From positions 3,369,001 to 3,433,000 of the forward strand of contig NZ_LT859959.1 in NCBI RefSeq assembly GCF_900176205.1: 64,000 bases of DNA. The letters run 5' to 3'. The notes beneath the pieces were generated by a model. The model was not told the DNA's origin, did no database searches, and was given only the letters and a program-made list of their open reading frames with translations. Made by a program: the position numbers and the translations under genes. Positions 52,259 to 62,395 of the stretch are shown here, piece by piece (position 1 is the first letter of the stretch; the number at the start of each line of letters is the position of its first letter). Source of the DNA: Bradyrhizobium sp. ORS 285 (GTDB lineage Bacteria; Pseudomonadota; Alphaproteobacteria; Rhizobiales; Xanthobacteraceae).

Positions 52259-55200
52259 ATGATCGGTCTGGTTCGCGCCGCCGTCGTCTGCGCCGTCATG
52301 GCGCTTGGCCTGGTCTCCGCAGGCTCCGCCGCGCTGGCCGCCGACAAGGCGTTCAAGCGCGACGATCTCGCGGATGCCGCGATCAAGCTGGAGGCCCAGA
52401 TCAAGAGCGAGGCGGGGGCGGTGAATAAGCCGCTGGCGACCTTGCGCACCGACGCCGACGCGGCGCTGCGGCGCAACGATCTGCGCACCGGATTGCAGAT
52501 CCTCGGCCAGATCGCGACCGCGGCGCCCGAGGATTCCGTCAACTGGCTGCGGCTGGCGCGCACCGTGCTGAACCAGATCAAGCCGATCAACACCTCCGAG
52601 CAGACCTTCCTGCTGGAGCGCGCCTCGACCGCGGCCTATCTCGCCTATCAGCGCGCCGGCAATGCCGGCGAGGAGGCGGATGCGCTCGCGGTGCTCGGCA
52701 AGACCATGGCGGAGCGCAAGTTGTGGCGGCCGGCGCTGGATACGCTGCGGATGTCGCTGGAGCTGCGCGAGGTCGCCGATATCAGGGGACAATATGAGCG
52801 GATGCGCGACGAGCACGGCTTCAAGCTGCTCGACTACACGGTGGATTCGGACTCGGCGAGCCCGCGCGCCTGCTTCCAGTTCTCCGAGGATCTCGCCAAG
52901 CGCACCGACTTCTCGCCCTTCGTGGCGCAGGCCGGCAATGACAAGCCGGCGCTGACCTCGGAGGACAAGCAGCTCTGCGTCGAGGGGCTCAAGCATGGCG
53001 AGCGCTACAACATCAATCTGCGCGCCGGCCTGCCGTCAGGTGTCAAGGAGAGCCTGCCGAAATCGGCCGAGTTCAACATCTATGTCCGCGACCGCAAGCC
53101 GTTCGTGCGCTTCACCGGCAAGGCCTACGTGCTGCCGCGCACCGGGCAGAAGGGCATTCCGCTGGTCAGCGTCAACACGCCCGCCGTCAACATCCAGGTG
53201 TTCCGGATCGGCGATCGCAATCTGATCAACACCGTCATCGACAGCGACTTCCAGCGGCCGCTGTCGAGCTACCAGCTCACCGATCTCGGCAACGAACGCG
53301 GCATGAGGGTGTGGAGCGGCGAGCTTTCGACCGCGATGACCCTGAACCAGGACGTCACGACGGCCTTCCCGGTCGACCAGGCGCTCAGCGACATGCAGCC
53401 GGGCGTCTATGTGATGACGGCGGCGCCGAAGGGCGGAGCCAGCGGCAACAGCGACGAGGACGGCGGTGGCCAACTCGCGACGCAATGGTTCATCGTCTCC
53501 GATCTCGGCCTCGCGGCCTTCTCCGGCAATGACGGCATCCACGTGTTCGTCAACTCGCTCGCGTCGACCGATCCGGTGGCGCGCGCCGAGGTGCGGCTGG
53601 TGGCGCGCAACAACGAGATCCTGGCGACGCGCAAGACCGACGAGGCCGGCCACGTGCTATTCGAGTCGGGGCTCGCGAAGGGCGAGGGCGGGCTGTCGCC
53701 GGCGATGCTGACGGTGTCGGGCGATAAGGCCGACTACGCCTTCCTGAGCTTGAAGACCTCGGCGTTCGATCTGTCGGACCGCGGCGTTGCCGGCCGCGAG
53801 GCGCCGGCCGGGCCGGATGCGTTCGTTTATTCGGAGCGCGGCGTCTATCGCTCCAGCGAGACGGTCTATCTCACCGCGCTGCTGCGCGACGGCAAGGGCA
53901 ATGCCATGACCGGCGTGCCGCTGACGCTCGTCGTCGAGCGCCCCGACGGCGTCGAATTCCGCCGCGCCGTGCTGCCCGACCAGGGCGCCGGCGGCCGCTC
54001 GCTCAGCGTGGCGCTGAACTCGGCGGTGCCGACCGGGACCTACCGCGTGCGCGCCTTCACCGATCCGAAGGGGGCGGCGGTCGGCGAGACCACCTTCATG
54101 GTCGAGGACTACGTCCCCGAGCGGCTGGAATTCGATCTGTCGTCCAAGGACAAGCAGATCAAGGCTGATGCTCCGGTGGAGGTGAAGGTCGACGGCCATT
54201 TCCTCTATGGCGCGCCCGCCTCCGGCCTGCAGCTCGAGGGCGACCTGCTGGTGACGACCGCGTCCGAGCGCCCTGGTTTTCCGGGTTATCAGTTCGGCGT
54301 CGCCGACGAGCAGAGCGCCTCCAACGAGCGCACGCCGATCGAGGGGCTGCCCGAGACCGACGACAAGGGCGCGGCGACGTTCCCCGTGAGCCTGCCGAAG
54401 CCGCCGTCGTCGAGCCGGCCGCAGGAGGCGCAGATCTTCGTGCGGATGGCGGAGACCGGCGGCCGCGCCGTCGAGCGCAAGCTGACCGTGCCGGTGGCGC
54501 CGAATGCGGCCCAGATCGGCATCAAGCCGTCGTTTACGGACAAGAGCGTCGCCGAGGGCGACAAGGCCGAGTTCGACATCGTGTTCGTCTCGCCGGAGGG
54601 CAAGACGCTGGCGCGCAGCGGGCTGCGCTACGAGCTCCTGAAGATCGAGTCGCGTTATCAGTGGTACCGGCAGAACTCGTACTGGGAATACGAGCCGGTC
54701 AAATCAACCAAGCGCGTCGGCGATGGCGACGTCACGATCGCGGCGAACAAGCCGGCGCGGCTGAGCTTTCAGCCGGAGCCCGGGCGCTATCGGCTCGACG
54801 TCAAGTCGGCCGACGCCGATGGGCCGGTGACGTCGCTGCAGTTCGATGTCGGCTGGTACACCGAGGGCAGCGCCGATACGCCGGATCTGCTGGAGACCTC
54901 GCTCGACAAGCCGCAATATCAGTCGGGCGACACCATGGTCGTCACGGTGAATGCGCGCACCGCGGGCAAGCTGACGGTCAACGTGCTCGGTGACCGCCTG
55001 CTGACGACGCAGACCACCGAGGTCAAGGAAGGCACCAACCAGGTCAAGCTTGCCGTCGGCAAGGACTGGGGCACGGGCGCCTATGTCGTGACCACGCTCC
55101 GCCGTCCGCTTGATGCGGCCGCGCAGCGCATGCCGGGCCGGGCACTCGGCGTCGCCTGGTTCGGCATCGACAAATCGGCGCGCACGTTGAATGTCGCGCT

Positions 55201-57493
55201 GACGCCGCCGGCGCTGGTCCGGCCGGGCTCGGCGTTGAAGATCCCGGTCAAGGTCGGCGGGCTCAATCCCGGCGAGGACGCCAAGATCGTGATCGCCGCC
55301 GTCGATGTCGGCATTCTCAATCTCACCAACTACAAGCCGCCGGCGCCGGACGATTATTATCTCGGCCAGCGCCAGCTCTCGGCGGAGATCCGCGATCTCT
55401 ATGGTCAGCTGATCGACGGCATGCAGGGCTCGCGCGGCCAGATCCGCTCCGGCGGTGACTCCGGAGGAGCCGAGCTGCAGGGCTCGCCGCCGACACAGAA
55501 GCCGCTGGCGCTGTATTCGGGCATCGTCACCGTCGGTCCCGATGGCAATGCGGAAGTGAGCTTCGACATTCCCGAGTTCGCCGGCACGGCGCGCGTGATG
55601 GCGGTGGCGTGGAGCGCGACCAAGGTCGGCCGCGCCAACATCGACGTCACCGTGCGCGATCCCGTGGTGCTGACCGCGACCTTGCCGCGCTTCCTGCTGT
55701 CGGGCGACCGCGGCACGCTGTCGTTCGACGTCGACAATGTCGAGGGCGCGCCCGGTGACTATGTCGTGGCCGTCAAGGCGAGCGGGCCGGTGAAAGTGTC
55801 CGGCAATGCCAATGTGACGCTGAAGCTCGCCGCCAAGCAGCGGGGGTCATCGACCTTGCCGCTGGATGCCTCGGGCACCGGCACGGCGCAGCTCGATGTC
55901 GACATCAAGGGGCCGAATGGGCTTGCGCTGGCGCGGCATTATCAGCTCGACGTCAAGCCGGCGACGCAGGTGCTGGCACGGCGTTCGATCCGCACCTTGG
56001 CCAAGGGCGAGAGCCTGACGCTGACGTCGGACATGTTCAGCGATCTCGTGGCGGGCACCGGCACGGTGTCGCTGTCGGCGGGGCTCTCGACCGCGCTCGA
56101 CGCGGCGACGATCCTCAAGGCGCTCGACCGCTATCCGCATGGCTGCTCGGAGCAGATCACCAGCCGCGCGATGCCGCTGCTCTATGTCAACGAGCTCGCC
56201 GCCGGCGCTCATCTGGCCATGGACACCGAGGTCGACCAGCGCATCCGCGACTCCATCGATCGCCTGCTGGCGCGGCAGGGCTCGAACGGCTCGTTCGGGC
56301 TGTGGTCGGCCGGCGGCGACGATCCCTGGCTCGATGCCTATGTGACGGACTTCCTGACCCGGGCCCGCGAAAAGGGTTTTGCGGTGCCGGACGTGCTGTT
56401 CAAGAGCGCGCTCGACCGTGTCAGGAACTCGGTGGTCAATGCCGAGGAGCCGGAGAAGACCGGCGGCCGCGATCTCGCTTACGGCCTCTACGTGCTGGCG
56501 CGCAACGGCGCGGCGCCGATCGGTGACCTGCGCTATCTCGCCGACACCAAGCTCGGCAATCTCGCAACGCCGATCGCCAAGGCGCAGCTCGCGGCGGCCC
56601 TGGCGCTGGTCGGCGACCGCGCCCGCGCCGAGCGGGTCTATGGCGCCGCCGCCGACAGCCTCGCGCCGAAGCCGGTGCTGGTGTTCGGCCGCACCGACTA
56701 CGGCTCCGACCTGCGCGATGCCGCCGCGCTGGTGTCGCTAGCCGGCGAGGGCAACGCGCCGCGCGCGACGTTGACGCAGGCGGTGGCCCGTGTCGAAGCG
56801 GCGCGCGGGCTGACGCCGTACACCTCGACGCAGGAGAATGCGTGGATGGTGCTGGCGGCGCGCGCGCTCGCCAAGGAGACGCTGGTGCTCGACGTCAACG
56901 GCCAGGCGGTGAAGCAGGCGCTGTACCGCAGCTACAAGGCGGCGGAGCTGTCGGGCCAGCCGCTGAAAATTACCAACACCGGCGAGGCGCCGGTGCAGGC
57001 GGTGGTCTCGGTGTCCGGCTCGCCGCTGACGCCGGAGCCGGCGGCCTCCAACGGCTTCAAGATCGAGCGCAGCTACTACACGCTCGACGGCAAGCCGGCG
57101 GACATCAAGATCGCGAAGCAGAACGACCGCTTCGCCGTGGTGCTGAAGGTCACCGAGGCCAAGCCGGAATATGGGCACATCATGGTGTCGGACTATCTGC
57201 CGGCCGGGCTCGAGATCGACAATCCGCGCCTGGTGTCGTCGGGTGACAGCGGCACGCTCGACTGGATCGAGGACGGCCAGGAACCCGTCAATACCGAGTT
57301 CCGCGACGACCGCTTCACGGCCGCGCTCGACCGCGCCGCCGACTCCAAGGCGGTGTTCACGGTGGCCTATGTCGTGCGCGCGGTGTCGCCCGGCAAATAC
57401 GTGCTGCCGCAGGCCTATGTCGAGGACATGTACAATCCCTCGCGCTATGGTCGCACCGGGACGGGCTCCGTGGAGGTCCGCGCGGCGAAATGA
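52259..57493 (+). CDS. Bacterial alpha-2-macroglobulin (YfhM-like) with thioester
   Basis: This 1744-residue periplasmic protein has a signal peptide (VRAAVVCAVMALGLVSAGSA), a helical N-terminal part, repeated macroglobulin (MG) domains, a YVVEDY-like MVEDYVPERLEFDLSS region and the thioester motif CSEQ at 1296-1299 within GCSEQIT. Such proteins trap proteases after bait cleavage, protecting the envelope. The ATG at 52259 has AAGGAG at eight bases. The stop overlaps the PBP1C start (ATGA), the known yfhM-pbpC partnership for defence and cell wall repair. Usual length is ~1650-1900. Confidence 0.93.
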   Translation: MIGLVRAAVVCAVMALGLVSAGSAALAADKAFKRDDLADAAIKLEAQIKSEAGAVNKPLATLRTDADAALRRNDLRTGLQILGQIATAAPEDSVNWLRLARTVLNQIKPINTSEQTFLLERASTAAYLAYQRAGNAGEEADALAVLGKTMAERKLWRPALDTLRMSLELREVADIRGQYERMRDEHGFKLLDYTVDSDSASPRACFQFSEDLAKRTDFSPFVAQAGNDKPALTSEDKQLCVEGLKHGERYNINLRAGLPSGVKESLPKSAEFNIYVRDRKPFVRFTGKAYVLPRTGQKGIPLVSVNTPAVNIQVFRIGDRNLINTVIDSDFQRPLSSYQLTDLGNERGMRVWSGELSTAMTLNQDVTTAFPVDQALSDMQPGVYVMTAAPKGGASGNSDEDGGGQLATQWFIVSDLGLAAFSGNDGIHVFVNSLASTDPVARAEVRLVARNNEILATRKTDEAGHVLFESGLAKGEGGLSPAMLTVSGDKADYAFLSLKTSAFDLSDRGVAGREAPAGPDAFVYSERGVYRSSETVYLTALLRDGKGNAMTGVPLTLVVERPDGVEFRRAVLPDQGAGGRSLSVALNSAVPTGTYRVRAFTDPKGAAVGETTFMVEDYVPERLEFDLSSKDKQIKADAPVEVKVDGHFLYGAPASGLQLEGDLLVTTASERPGFPGYQFGVADEQSASNERTPIEGLPETDDKGAATFPVSLPKPPSSSRPQEAQIFVRMAETGGRAVERKLTVPVAPNAAQIGIKPSFTDKSVAEGDKAEFDIVFVSPEGKTLARSGLRYELLKIESRYQWYRQNSYWEYEPVKSTKRVGDGDVTIAANKPARLSFQPEPGRYRLDVKSADADGPVTSLQFDVGWYTEGSADTPDLLETSLDKPQYQSGDTMVVTVNARTAGKLTVNVLGDRLLTTQTTEVKEGTNQVKLAVGKDWGTGAYVVTTLRRPLDAAAQRMPGRALGVAWFGIDKSARTLNVALTPPALVRPGSALKIPVKVGGLNPGEDAKIVIAAVDVGILNLTNYKPPAPDDYYLGQRQLSAEIRDLYGQLIDGMQGSRGQIRSGGDSGGAELQGSPPTQKPLALYSGIVTVGPDGNAEVSFDIPEFAGTARVMAVAWSATKVGRANIDVTVRDPVVLTATLPRFLLSGDRGTLSFDVDNVEGAPGDYVVAVKASGPVKVSGNANVTLKLAAKQRGSSTLPLDASGTGTAQLDVDIKGPNGLALARHYQLDVKPATQVLARRSIRTLAKGESLTLTSDMFSDLVAGTGTVSLSAGLSTALDAATILKALDRYPHGCSEQITSRAMPLLYVNELAAGAHLAMDTEVDQRIRDSIDRLLARQGSNGSFGLWSAGGDDPWLDAYVTDFLTRAREKGFAVPDVLFKSALDRVRNSVVNAEEPEKTGGRDLAYGLYVLARNGAAPIGDLRYLADTKLGNLATPIAKAQLAAALALVGDRARAERVYGAAADSLAPKPVLVFGRTDYGSDLRDAAALVSLAGEGNAPRATLTQAVARVEAARGLTPYTSTQENAWMVLAARALAKETLVLDVNGQAVKQALYRSYKAAELSGQPLKITNTGEAPVQAVVSVSGSPLTPEPAASNGFKIERSYYTLDGKPADIKIAKQNDRFAVVLKVTEAKPEYGHIMVSDYLPAGLEIDNPRLVSSGDSGTLDWIEDGQEPVNTEFRDDRFTAALDRAADSKAVFTVAYVVRAVSPGKYVLPQAYVEDMYNPSRYGRTGTGSVEVRAAK

Positions 57494-59715
57494 GCGAGGG
57501 TGGGACCAGCGATGATGGACGCACGACGGAACTCCATTCTCCGTCGTCATGGCCGGGCTTGACCCGGCCATCCACGACCGCACGCGAGGACGGCATGGAT
57601 GCCCGGGTCAAGCCCGGGCATGACGAAAGGAGAGGGCGCGTCGCAAAACGTCTCGCGGCGATTGCCCTTGCGGTTGTTGCGGCTGTGGTCGTTTTCGTCA
57701 CCGTCTACACCATCTCCCTCGGCCCGCTGCCGCTGCAGGAAGCCAAAGCCATCTCCACCACCGTCGTCGATCGCAACGGCAAGCTGTTGCGCGCCTATGC
57801 GATGGCGGATGGACGGTGGCGGCTGCCGGTGGGTGCGAGGAAGGACGTCGATCCGACCTATCTGAAGCTGCTGTTCGCCTATGAAGACCAGCGCTTCTAC
57901 GAGCATCACGGCGTCGATCCGCGCGCGCTGGCGCGCGCGGCGATCCAGCTCGGCTCGCACGGCCATATCGTGTCCGGCGGCTCGACCATCACGATGCAAT
58001 TGGCGCGGCTGCTGGAGCCGCGGCGGCAACGCTCGCTGCATGCCAAGCTCCGGCAGATCGTGCGCGCGCTCGAGCTCGAGCGTACACTCAGCAAGAACGA
58101 GATCCTCGATCTCTATCTGACGCTCGCGCCTTATGGCGGCAATCTCGAAGGCATCCGCTCGGCCTCGATCGCCTATTTCGGCAAGGAGCCGAAGCGGCTG
58201 TCCCTGGCGGAGGCCGCGCTGCTGGTGGCGCTGCCGCAGTCGCCGGAGACGCGCAGGCTCGACCGCCATCCCGAAGCCGCGCGCCGCGGCCGCGACCGCG
58301 TGCTCGACCGCATGGTGTCCGAGAACGTGATCTCGGCGGAGGAGGCCGCGCAGGCCAAGGCGCAGCCCGTGCCCGTGTTCCGCAAGCCGATGCCGATCCT
58401 GGCGCCGCATGCCGCCGACCAGGCCACCGCTGTCGTCAAGGACCAGCCGATCATCCGTCTCACGCTGGATGCCTCCTTGCAGAAGGTGCTGGAGCCCCTG
58501 GCGCGCGACCGCGCGACGGCGTTGGGACCAAACATCTCGGTCGGCATCATCGTCATCGACAATGACAGCGGCGACGTGCTCGCCCATGTCGGCTCGGCCG
58601 ATTATTTCGACGAGAAGCGGGCAGGGCAGGTCGACATGACCCGTGCCGTGCGCTCGCCGGGATCGACACTGAAGCCGTTCATCTATGGCCTCGCCTTCGA
58701 GGACGGTTTTGTGCATCCGGAGAGCCTGATCGAGGACCGGCCGGTGCGCTTCGGCTCCTATGCGCCGGAGAATTTCGACATGACGTTCCAGGGCACCGTG
58801 CCAGTGCGCAAGGCGCTGCAACTGTCCCTGAACGTGCCGGCGATCGTGCTGCTCGACCGCGTCGGCGCCAGCCGGCTGTCGTCACGGCTGAAGCAGGCCG
58901 GCGGCAATCTCGTGCTGCCGAAGGACGAAGCCCCGGGGCTCGCCATGGGCCTCGGCGGCGTCGGCGTAACCTTGCAGGACCTCGCGCAGCTCTACGCGGG
59001 CTTTCCGCGCCTCGGCACCACCCGGCCGTTGCGCGAGATCATGTCCGCCGACGGCAAGGACGATTCGCGCGAGCCGATGCGGCTGATGGATCCCGCTGCC
59101 GCTTGGCAGGTCGGCAACGTGCTTATCGGCACGCCGCCTCCGGAGAATGCCGCGCGCAACCGCATCGCCTTCAAGACCGGCACCAGCTACGGCTATCGCG
59201 ACGCCTGGTCGGTCGGCTTCGACGGTCGCATCACGATCGGCGTCTGGGTCGGCCGTCCCGACGGCGCGCCGGTGCCCGGCCTGATCGGCCGTGTCTCAGC
59301 GGCGCCGATCCTGTTCGATGCCTTCGCCCGCTCGGGCAAGCTGCCGGCGGCGCTGCCGAAGCCGCCCAAGGGGGCGCTTGTCGCCAACAATTCAAAGTTG
59401 CCGCTACCGCTGCGCCGGTTCCGTCCGATCGGCGAACTCGTGCGCACCGGCGCGGAGCAGGCGCCGCACATCCAGTTCCCGCTGAACGGCTCGCGGATCG
59501 ATGTCGACCGCTCGGCCGGGCCCGAGGCCTCGGTGATGCCGGTGAAGGTCTCCGGCGGCGTGCTGCCGCTGACGATGATGGTGAATGGCCTGCCGGTCGG
59601 CGAGATCGACAGCCGCCGCCAGCGCCTGATCGATCCGCCCGGGCCGGGCTTTGCCCGCCTCACCGTGATCGACGCCACGGGCGCTGCGGACACAGTTGTG
59701 GTCAGAATCCAGTGA
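57490..59715 (+). CDS. pbpC: Penicillin-binding protein 1C
   Basis: This 741-residue bifunctional enzyme has a span near 53-75, a glycosyltransferase domain (Glu132 in EDQRFYEHHGVD, then GGSTITMQLARL), a transpeptidase domain (Ser392 and Lys395 in STLKP, SLN, KTGTS at 562-566) and a C-terminal PBP_C domain (~650-740). It makes peptidoglycan, probably in repair next to the macroglobulin. The ATG overlaps the macroglobulin stop, and GGAGG lies ~13 bases upstream. Residues ~18-46 (WPGLTRPSTT, MDARVKPGHDE) are encoded by a dispersed palindromic repeat lying in frame in the cytoplasmic tail. If translated from Met36 (57595) most of this would be lost. Confidence 0.92.
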   Translation: MSEGGTSDDGRTTELHSPSSWPGLTRPSTTAREDGMDARVKPGHDERRGRVAKRLAAIALAVVAAVVVFVTVYTISLGPLPLQEAKAISTTVVDRNGKLLRAYAMADGRWRLPVGARKDVDPTYLKLLFAYEDQRFYEHHGVDPRALARAAIQLGSHGHIVSGGSTITMQLARLLEPRRQRSLHAKLRQIVRALELERTLSKNEILDLYLTLAPYGGNLEGIRSASIAYFGKEPKRLSLAEAALLVALPQSPETRRLDRHPEAARRGRDRVLDRMVSENVISAEEAAQAKAQPVPVFRKPMPILAPHAADQATAVVKDQPIIRLTLDASLQKVLEPLARDRATALGPNISVGIIVIDNDSGDVLAHVGSADYFDEKRAGQVDMTRAVRSPGSTLKPFIYGLAFEDGFVHPESLIEDRPVRFGSYAPENFDMTFQGTVPVRKALQLSLNVPAIVLLDRVGASRLSSRLKQAGGNLVLPKDEAPGLAMGLGGVGVTLQDLAQLYAGFPRLGTTRPLREIMSADGKDDSREPMRLMDPAAAWQVGNVLIGTPPPENAARNRIAFKTGTSYGYRDAWSVGFDGRITIGVWVGRPDGAPVPGLIGRVSAAPILFDAFARSGKLPAALPKPPKGALVANNSKLPLPLRRFRPIGELVRTGAEQAPHIQFPLNGSRIDVDRSAGPEASVMPVKVSGGVLPLTMMVNGLPVGEIDSRRQRLIDPPGPGFARLTVIDATGAADTVVVRIQ
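57541..57627. repeat. Dispersed palindromic repeat inside the pbpC 5' end, copy 2
   Basis: The block CCGTCGTCATGGCCGGGC to GCCCGGGCATGACG carries CGGGCTTGACCCGGCCATCC inverted against GGATGCCCGGGTCAAGCCCG. It shares its core with copies at 47384-47492 and 63553-63661, in an altered arm order. It is in frame with pbpC and has no stop in that frame. Confidence 0.75.
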
Positions 59716-59766
59716 CCGTTCGCTAAGCGGTTGTCGGCATGGCGGTTTCAGCGTATTCGGAACCCC

Positions 59767-61509
59767 ATGGTCGAGACCTATGCCCGCCCCCGTTTTGGAG
59801 AGCCGCGCGAGCCGAAGAACCTGGTGAATCCGGGCAATCGGCTGGTGCGGATGATCGATGCCGTCACCGTGAGTCATGCCAGGGCGGTCGCGTTCCTGGC
59901 CGTCTGCGGCCTGCTGCTGTTCCTGCCCGGCTTCTTCACCATTCCGGCCATCGATCGCGACGAGGCGCGCTTCGCGCAGGCGACTAAGCAGATGGTGGAG
60001 AGCGGTGATTACGTCGACATCCGCTTCCAGGACGACGTGCGCTACAAGAAGCCGGTCGGCATCTACTGGTTGCAATCGGCCGCCGTTGAGACCGCCTCGG
60101 CCATCGGACTGCCGCGTGCGCAGCTGCGCATCTGGGTCTATCGAATCCCCTCACTGATCGGCGCCATCGGCGCGGTGCTGCTGACCTATTGGACCGCGCT
60201 CGCCTTCGTCACGCGGCGCGGTGCGGTGTTCGCCGCACTCCTGATGTGCTGCTCGGTGCTGCTCGGCGTCGAGGCGCGGCTTGCCAAGACGGATGCGATG
60301 CTGCTGTTCACCGTGGTCGCCGCGATGGGCGCGCTGGCGCGCGTCTATCTGTCCTGGCAGCGCGGCGAGGATCCGGAGCATCCGCCGTGGGGACCGCCGG
60401 CGATCTTCTGGACAGCGCTCGCGGTCGGCATCCTGATCAAGGGCCCGCTGATCCTGATGTTCGCAGGCCTCACCATCATCGCGCTTGCGATCATGGACCG
60501 CGGTGCAGGGTGGCTGTGGCGTCTGCGCCCCGTCTGGGGCCTGATGTGGATGCTGGTGCTGGTGCTGCCCTGGTTCGTGCTGATCTTCCTGCGCGCCGGT
60601 GACACCTTCTTCGCGGACTCCGTCGGCGGCGACATGCTGAGCAAGATCGGCGCTCAGGAGTCGCATGGCGCGCCTCCCGGACTGTATCTGCTGCTGCTGT
60701 TCATCACCTTCTGGCCAGGCGCGCCGCTGGCCGCGATGGCCGCACCCGCGGTGTGGCGGGCGCGGCGGGAGCCCGGCGCGCAGTTCCTGCTGGCGTGGCT
60801 TCTGCCGTCCTGGATCGTGTTCGAGGCGGTGCTGACCAAGCTGCCGCATTACGTGCTGCCGCTGTATCCGGCGATCGCGATTCTCACCGTCGGCGCGCTG
60901 GAACGGCGCGTGCTGTCGCGGTCCTGGCTGCGCCGTGGTGCGGCCTGGTGGTTCGCGATTCCTGCCGTCACCTCGGTCGTCGCGGTGATCGGCGCAATCG
61001 TCGTGACGCACCAGCCGGTGTTCCTGGCCTGGCCGTTCGTGGCGGCGTCACTGATCTTCGGTCTGTTCGCCTGGTGGCTCTATGACGACGGCCGCGCCGA
61101 GCGCTCGCTGCTGAATGCTGCCGTGGCGGCGATGTTCCTCGCGTTCGTGGTCTATGGCGCCGTGCTGCCGGCGCTGACGCCGCTGTTCCCGAGCGCGGAG
61201 ATCGCACGCGCCTTGCGCAACGTCGTCTGTGTCGGACCGAAGGCGGCCGCGGCCGGCTTCCACGAGCCGAGCCTCGTCTTCATGACCGGAACCTCGACGC
61301 AGCTGACCGACGGCTCCGGTGCCGCCGACTTCCTCAGCCAGGGCACCTGCCGCTTCGCCCTGGTCGAGCAGCGCACCGAGCGTGCGTTCGTGCAGCGCGC
61401 CGAAGCGATCGGACTCCGCTACAACGTCGCCAAGCGGATCGACGGCTACAACATCTCGCAGGGCCGCCCGGTCTCGATCGCGATCTATCGCTCGGAGGGC
61501 ACCGAGTAG
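59767..61509 (+). CDS. ArnT/PMT-family (GT39) glycosyltransferase
   Basis: This 580-residue polytopic membrane protein has the GT39 N-terminal motif AIDRDEARFAQATKQMVESG near residue 61 and KKPVGIYWLQ near 95, followed by about ten further spans and a periplasmic C-terminal part. It would transfer a sugar from a polyprenyl phosphate to lipid A, another lipid or protein. The PAP2, GT2 and LAB_N genes downstream fit supply and recycling of that donor, as in the Rgt (galacturonic acid) or Arn systems. The chosen ATG has only a weak ribosome-binding site; a GTG 36 bases earlier is possible. Confidence 0.88.
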   Translation: MVETYARPRFGEPREPKNLVNPGNRLVRMIDAVTVSHARAVAFLAVCGLLLFLPGFFTIPAIDRDEARFAQATKQMVESGDYVDIRFQDDVRYKKPVGIYWLQSAAVETASAIGLPRAQLRIWVYRIPSLIGAIGAVLLTYWTALAFVTRRGAVFAALLMCCSVLLGVEARLAKTDAMLLFTVVAAMGALARVYLSWQRGEDPEHPPWGPPAIFWTALAVGILIKGPLILMFAGLTIIALAIMDRGAGWLWRLRPVWGLMWMLVLVLPWFVLIFLRAGDTFFADSVGGDMLSKIGAQESHGAPPGLYLLLLFITFWPGAPLAAMAAPAVWRARREPGAQFLLAWLLPSWIVFEAVLTKLPHYVLPLYPAIAILTVGALERRVLSRSWLRRGAAWWFAIPAVTSVVAVIGAIVVTHQPVFLAWPFVAASLIFGLFAWWLYDDGRAERSLLNAAVAAMFLAFVVYGAVLPALTPLFPSAEIARALRNVVCVGPKAAAAGFHEPSLVFMTGTSTQLTDGSGAADFLSQGTCRFALVEQRTERAFVQRAEAIGLRYNVAKRIDGYNISQGRPVSIAIYRSEGTE

Positions 61510-62301
61510 ATGTCGGCGCCCGAAACGTCCTCGCCCTCGTCAGCCTATTTCTCTCAGCTCGCGCTGGTCGGGAAGTTCTCGCTCGGCCGGCTGGTGCGCC
61601 GGCCGCAGACGGCGCCTGATGCCGCGAGCCGGCAGCGTCTTTGGCGCGGGCTTCTCCTGGTCTGCGGCATCGGTCTCGGCACGATCCTGGTGCTGATGGT
61701 CGGCTTTGACGCCTACGAGATCGGCTTGATGCCCGCGCGTGGCACGCCGAGCCTGTGGCCGGTGCGGATCATCACCGAGTTCGGCCAGGATGAATATGTC
61801 CTCGGTCTTCTTGCGGTCGGGGTGGTCGTGACGATCCTGATCGCGCCGCTGTGGCCCGAGGCCACGCGCAGCCGCCTGCTGAACTTCGCGACGCACGTCC
61901 AGTATCTCTTCTTCGCGGTGCTGACCTCGGTGCTCGCGGCCCAGGTGCTGAAATACATCATCGGCCGCGGCCGGCCATTTGTCGGCGGCAAGGCGAACGC
62001 CTTCAACTTCGACCCGTTCAACGGCACGCCGGCCTATTTCAGCATGCCCTCGGCCCATGCTGTGACCGCCTTAGCGCTGGCTTTCGCCGTCGCCGCGGTC
62101 TGGCCGCGGCTGCGCATTCCGATGTTCATCTATGCCGTCATCATTGCGCTGAGCCGGCTGGTGCTCCTCGCCCATCATCCGAGCGACGTCGTCGGCGGCG
62201 CCGTCGTGGGCCTCGCCTGCGCCATGCTGGTCCGCTACTGGTTCGCAGCGCGTCGGCTCGGTTTCCGCCTGTCGAAGGACGGTCGGATCGTACCGCGCTA
62301 G
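61510..62301 (+). CDS. PAP2-family membrane phosphatase
   Basis: This 263-residue protein has about six spans and all three PAP2 motifs: KYIIGRGRP, PSAH (in FSMPSAHAVTALAL) and SRLVLLAHHPSDVVGG. It dephosphorylates a lipid pyrophosphate or lipid A. The start directly abuts the GT39 stop. A role in recycling polyprenyl pyrophosphate for the neighbouring glycosyltransferases is inferred. Confidence 0.9.
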   Translation: MSAPETSSPSSAYFSQLALVGKFSLGRLVRRPQTAPDAASRQRLWRGLLLVCGIGLGTILVLMVGFDAYEIGLMPARGTPSLWPVRIITEFGQDEYVLGLLAVGVVVTILIAPLWPEATRSRLLNFATHVQYLFFAVLTSVLAAQVLKYIIGRGRPFVGGKANAFNFDPFNGTPAYFSMPSAHAVTALALAFAVAAVWPRLRIPMFIYAVIIALSRLVLLAHHPSDVVGGAVVGLACAMLVRYWFAARRLGFRLSKDGRIVPR

Positions 62302-62395
62302 GGGGTTGCGAGCGGGGCCCAAGCCCCATAATAAGCCCCCGCCGCCGCAGTGCCGGGCAGGAACCGGTCCAGTCACGCCATCACGAGTCCCGATC

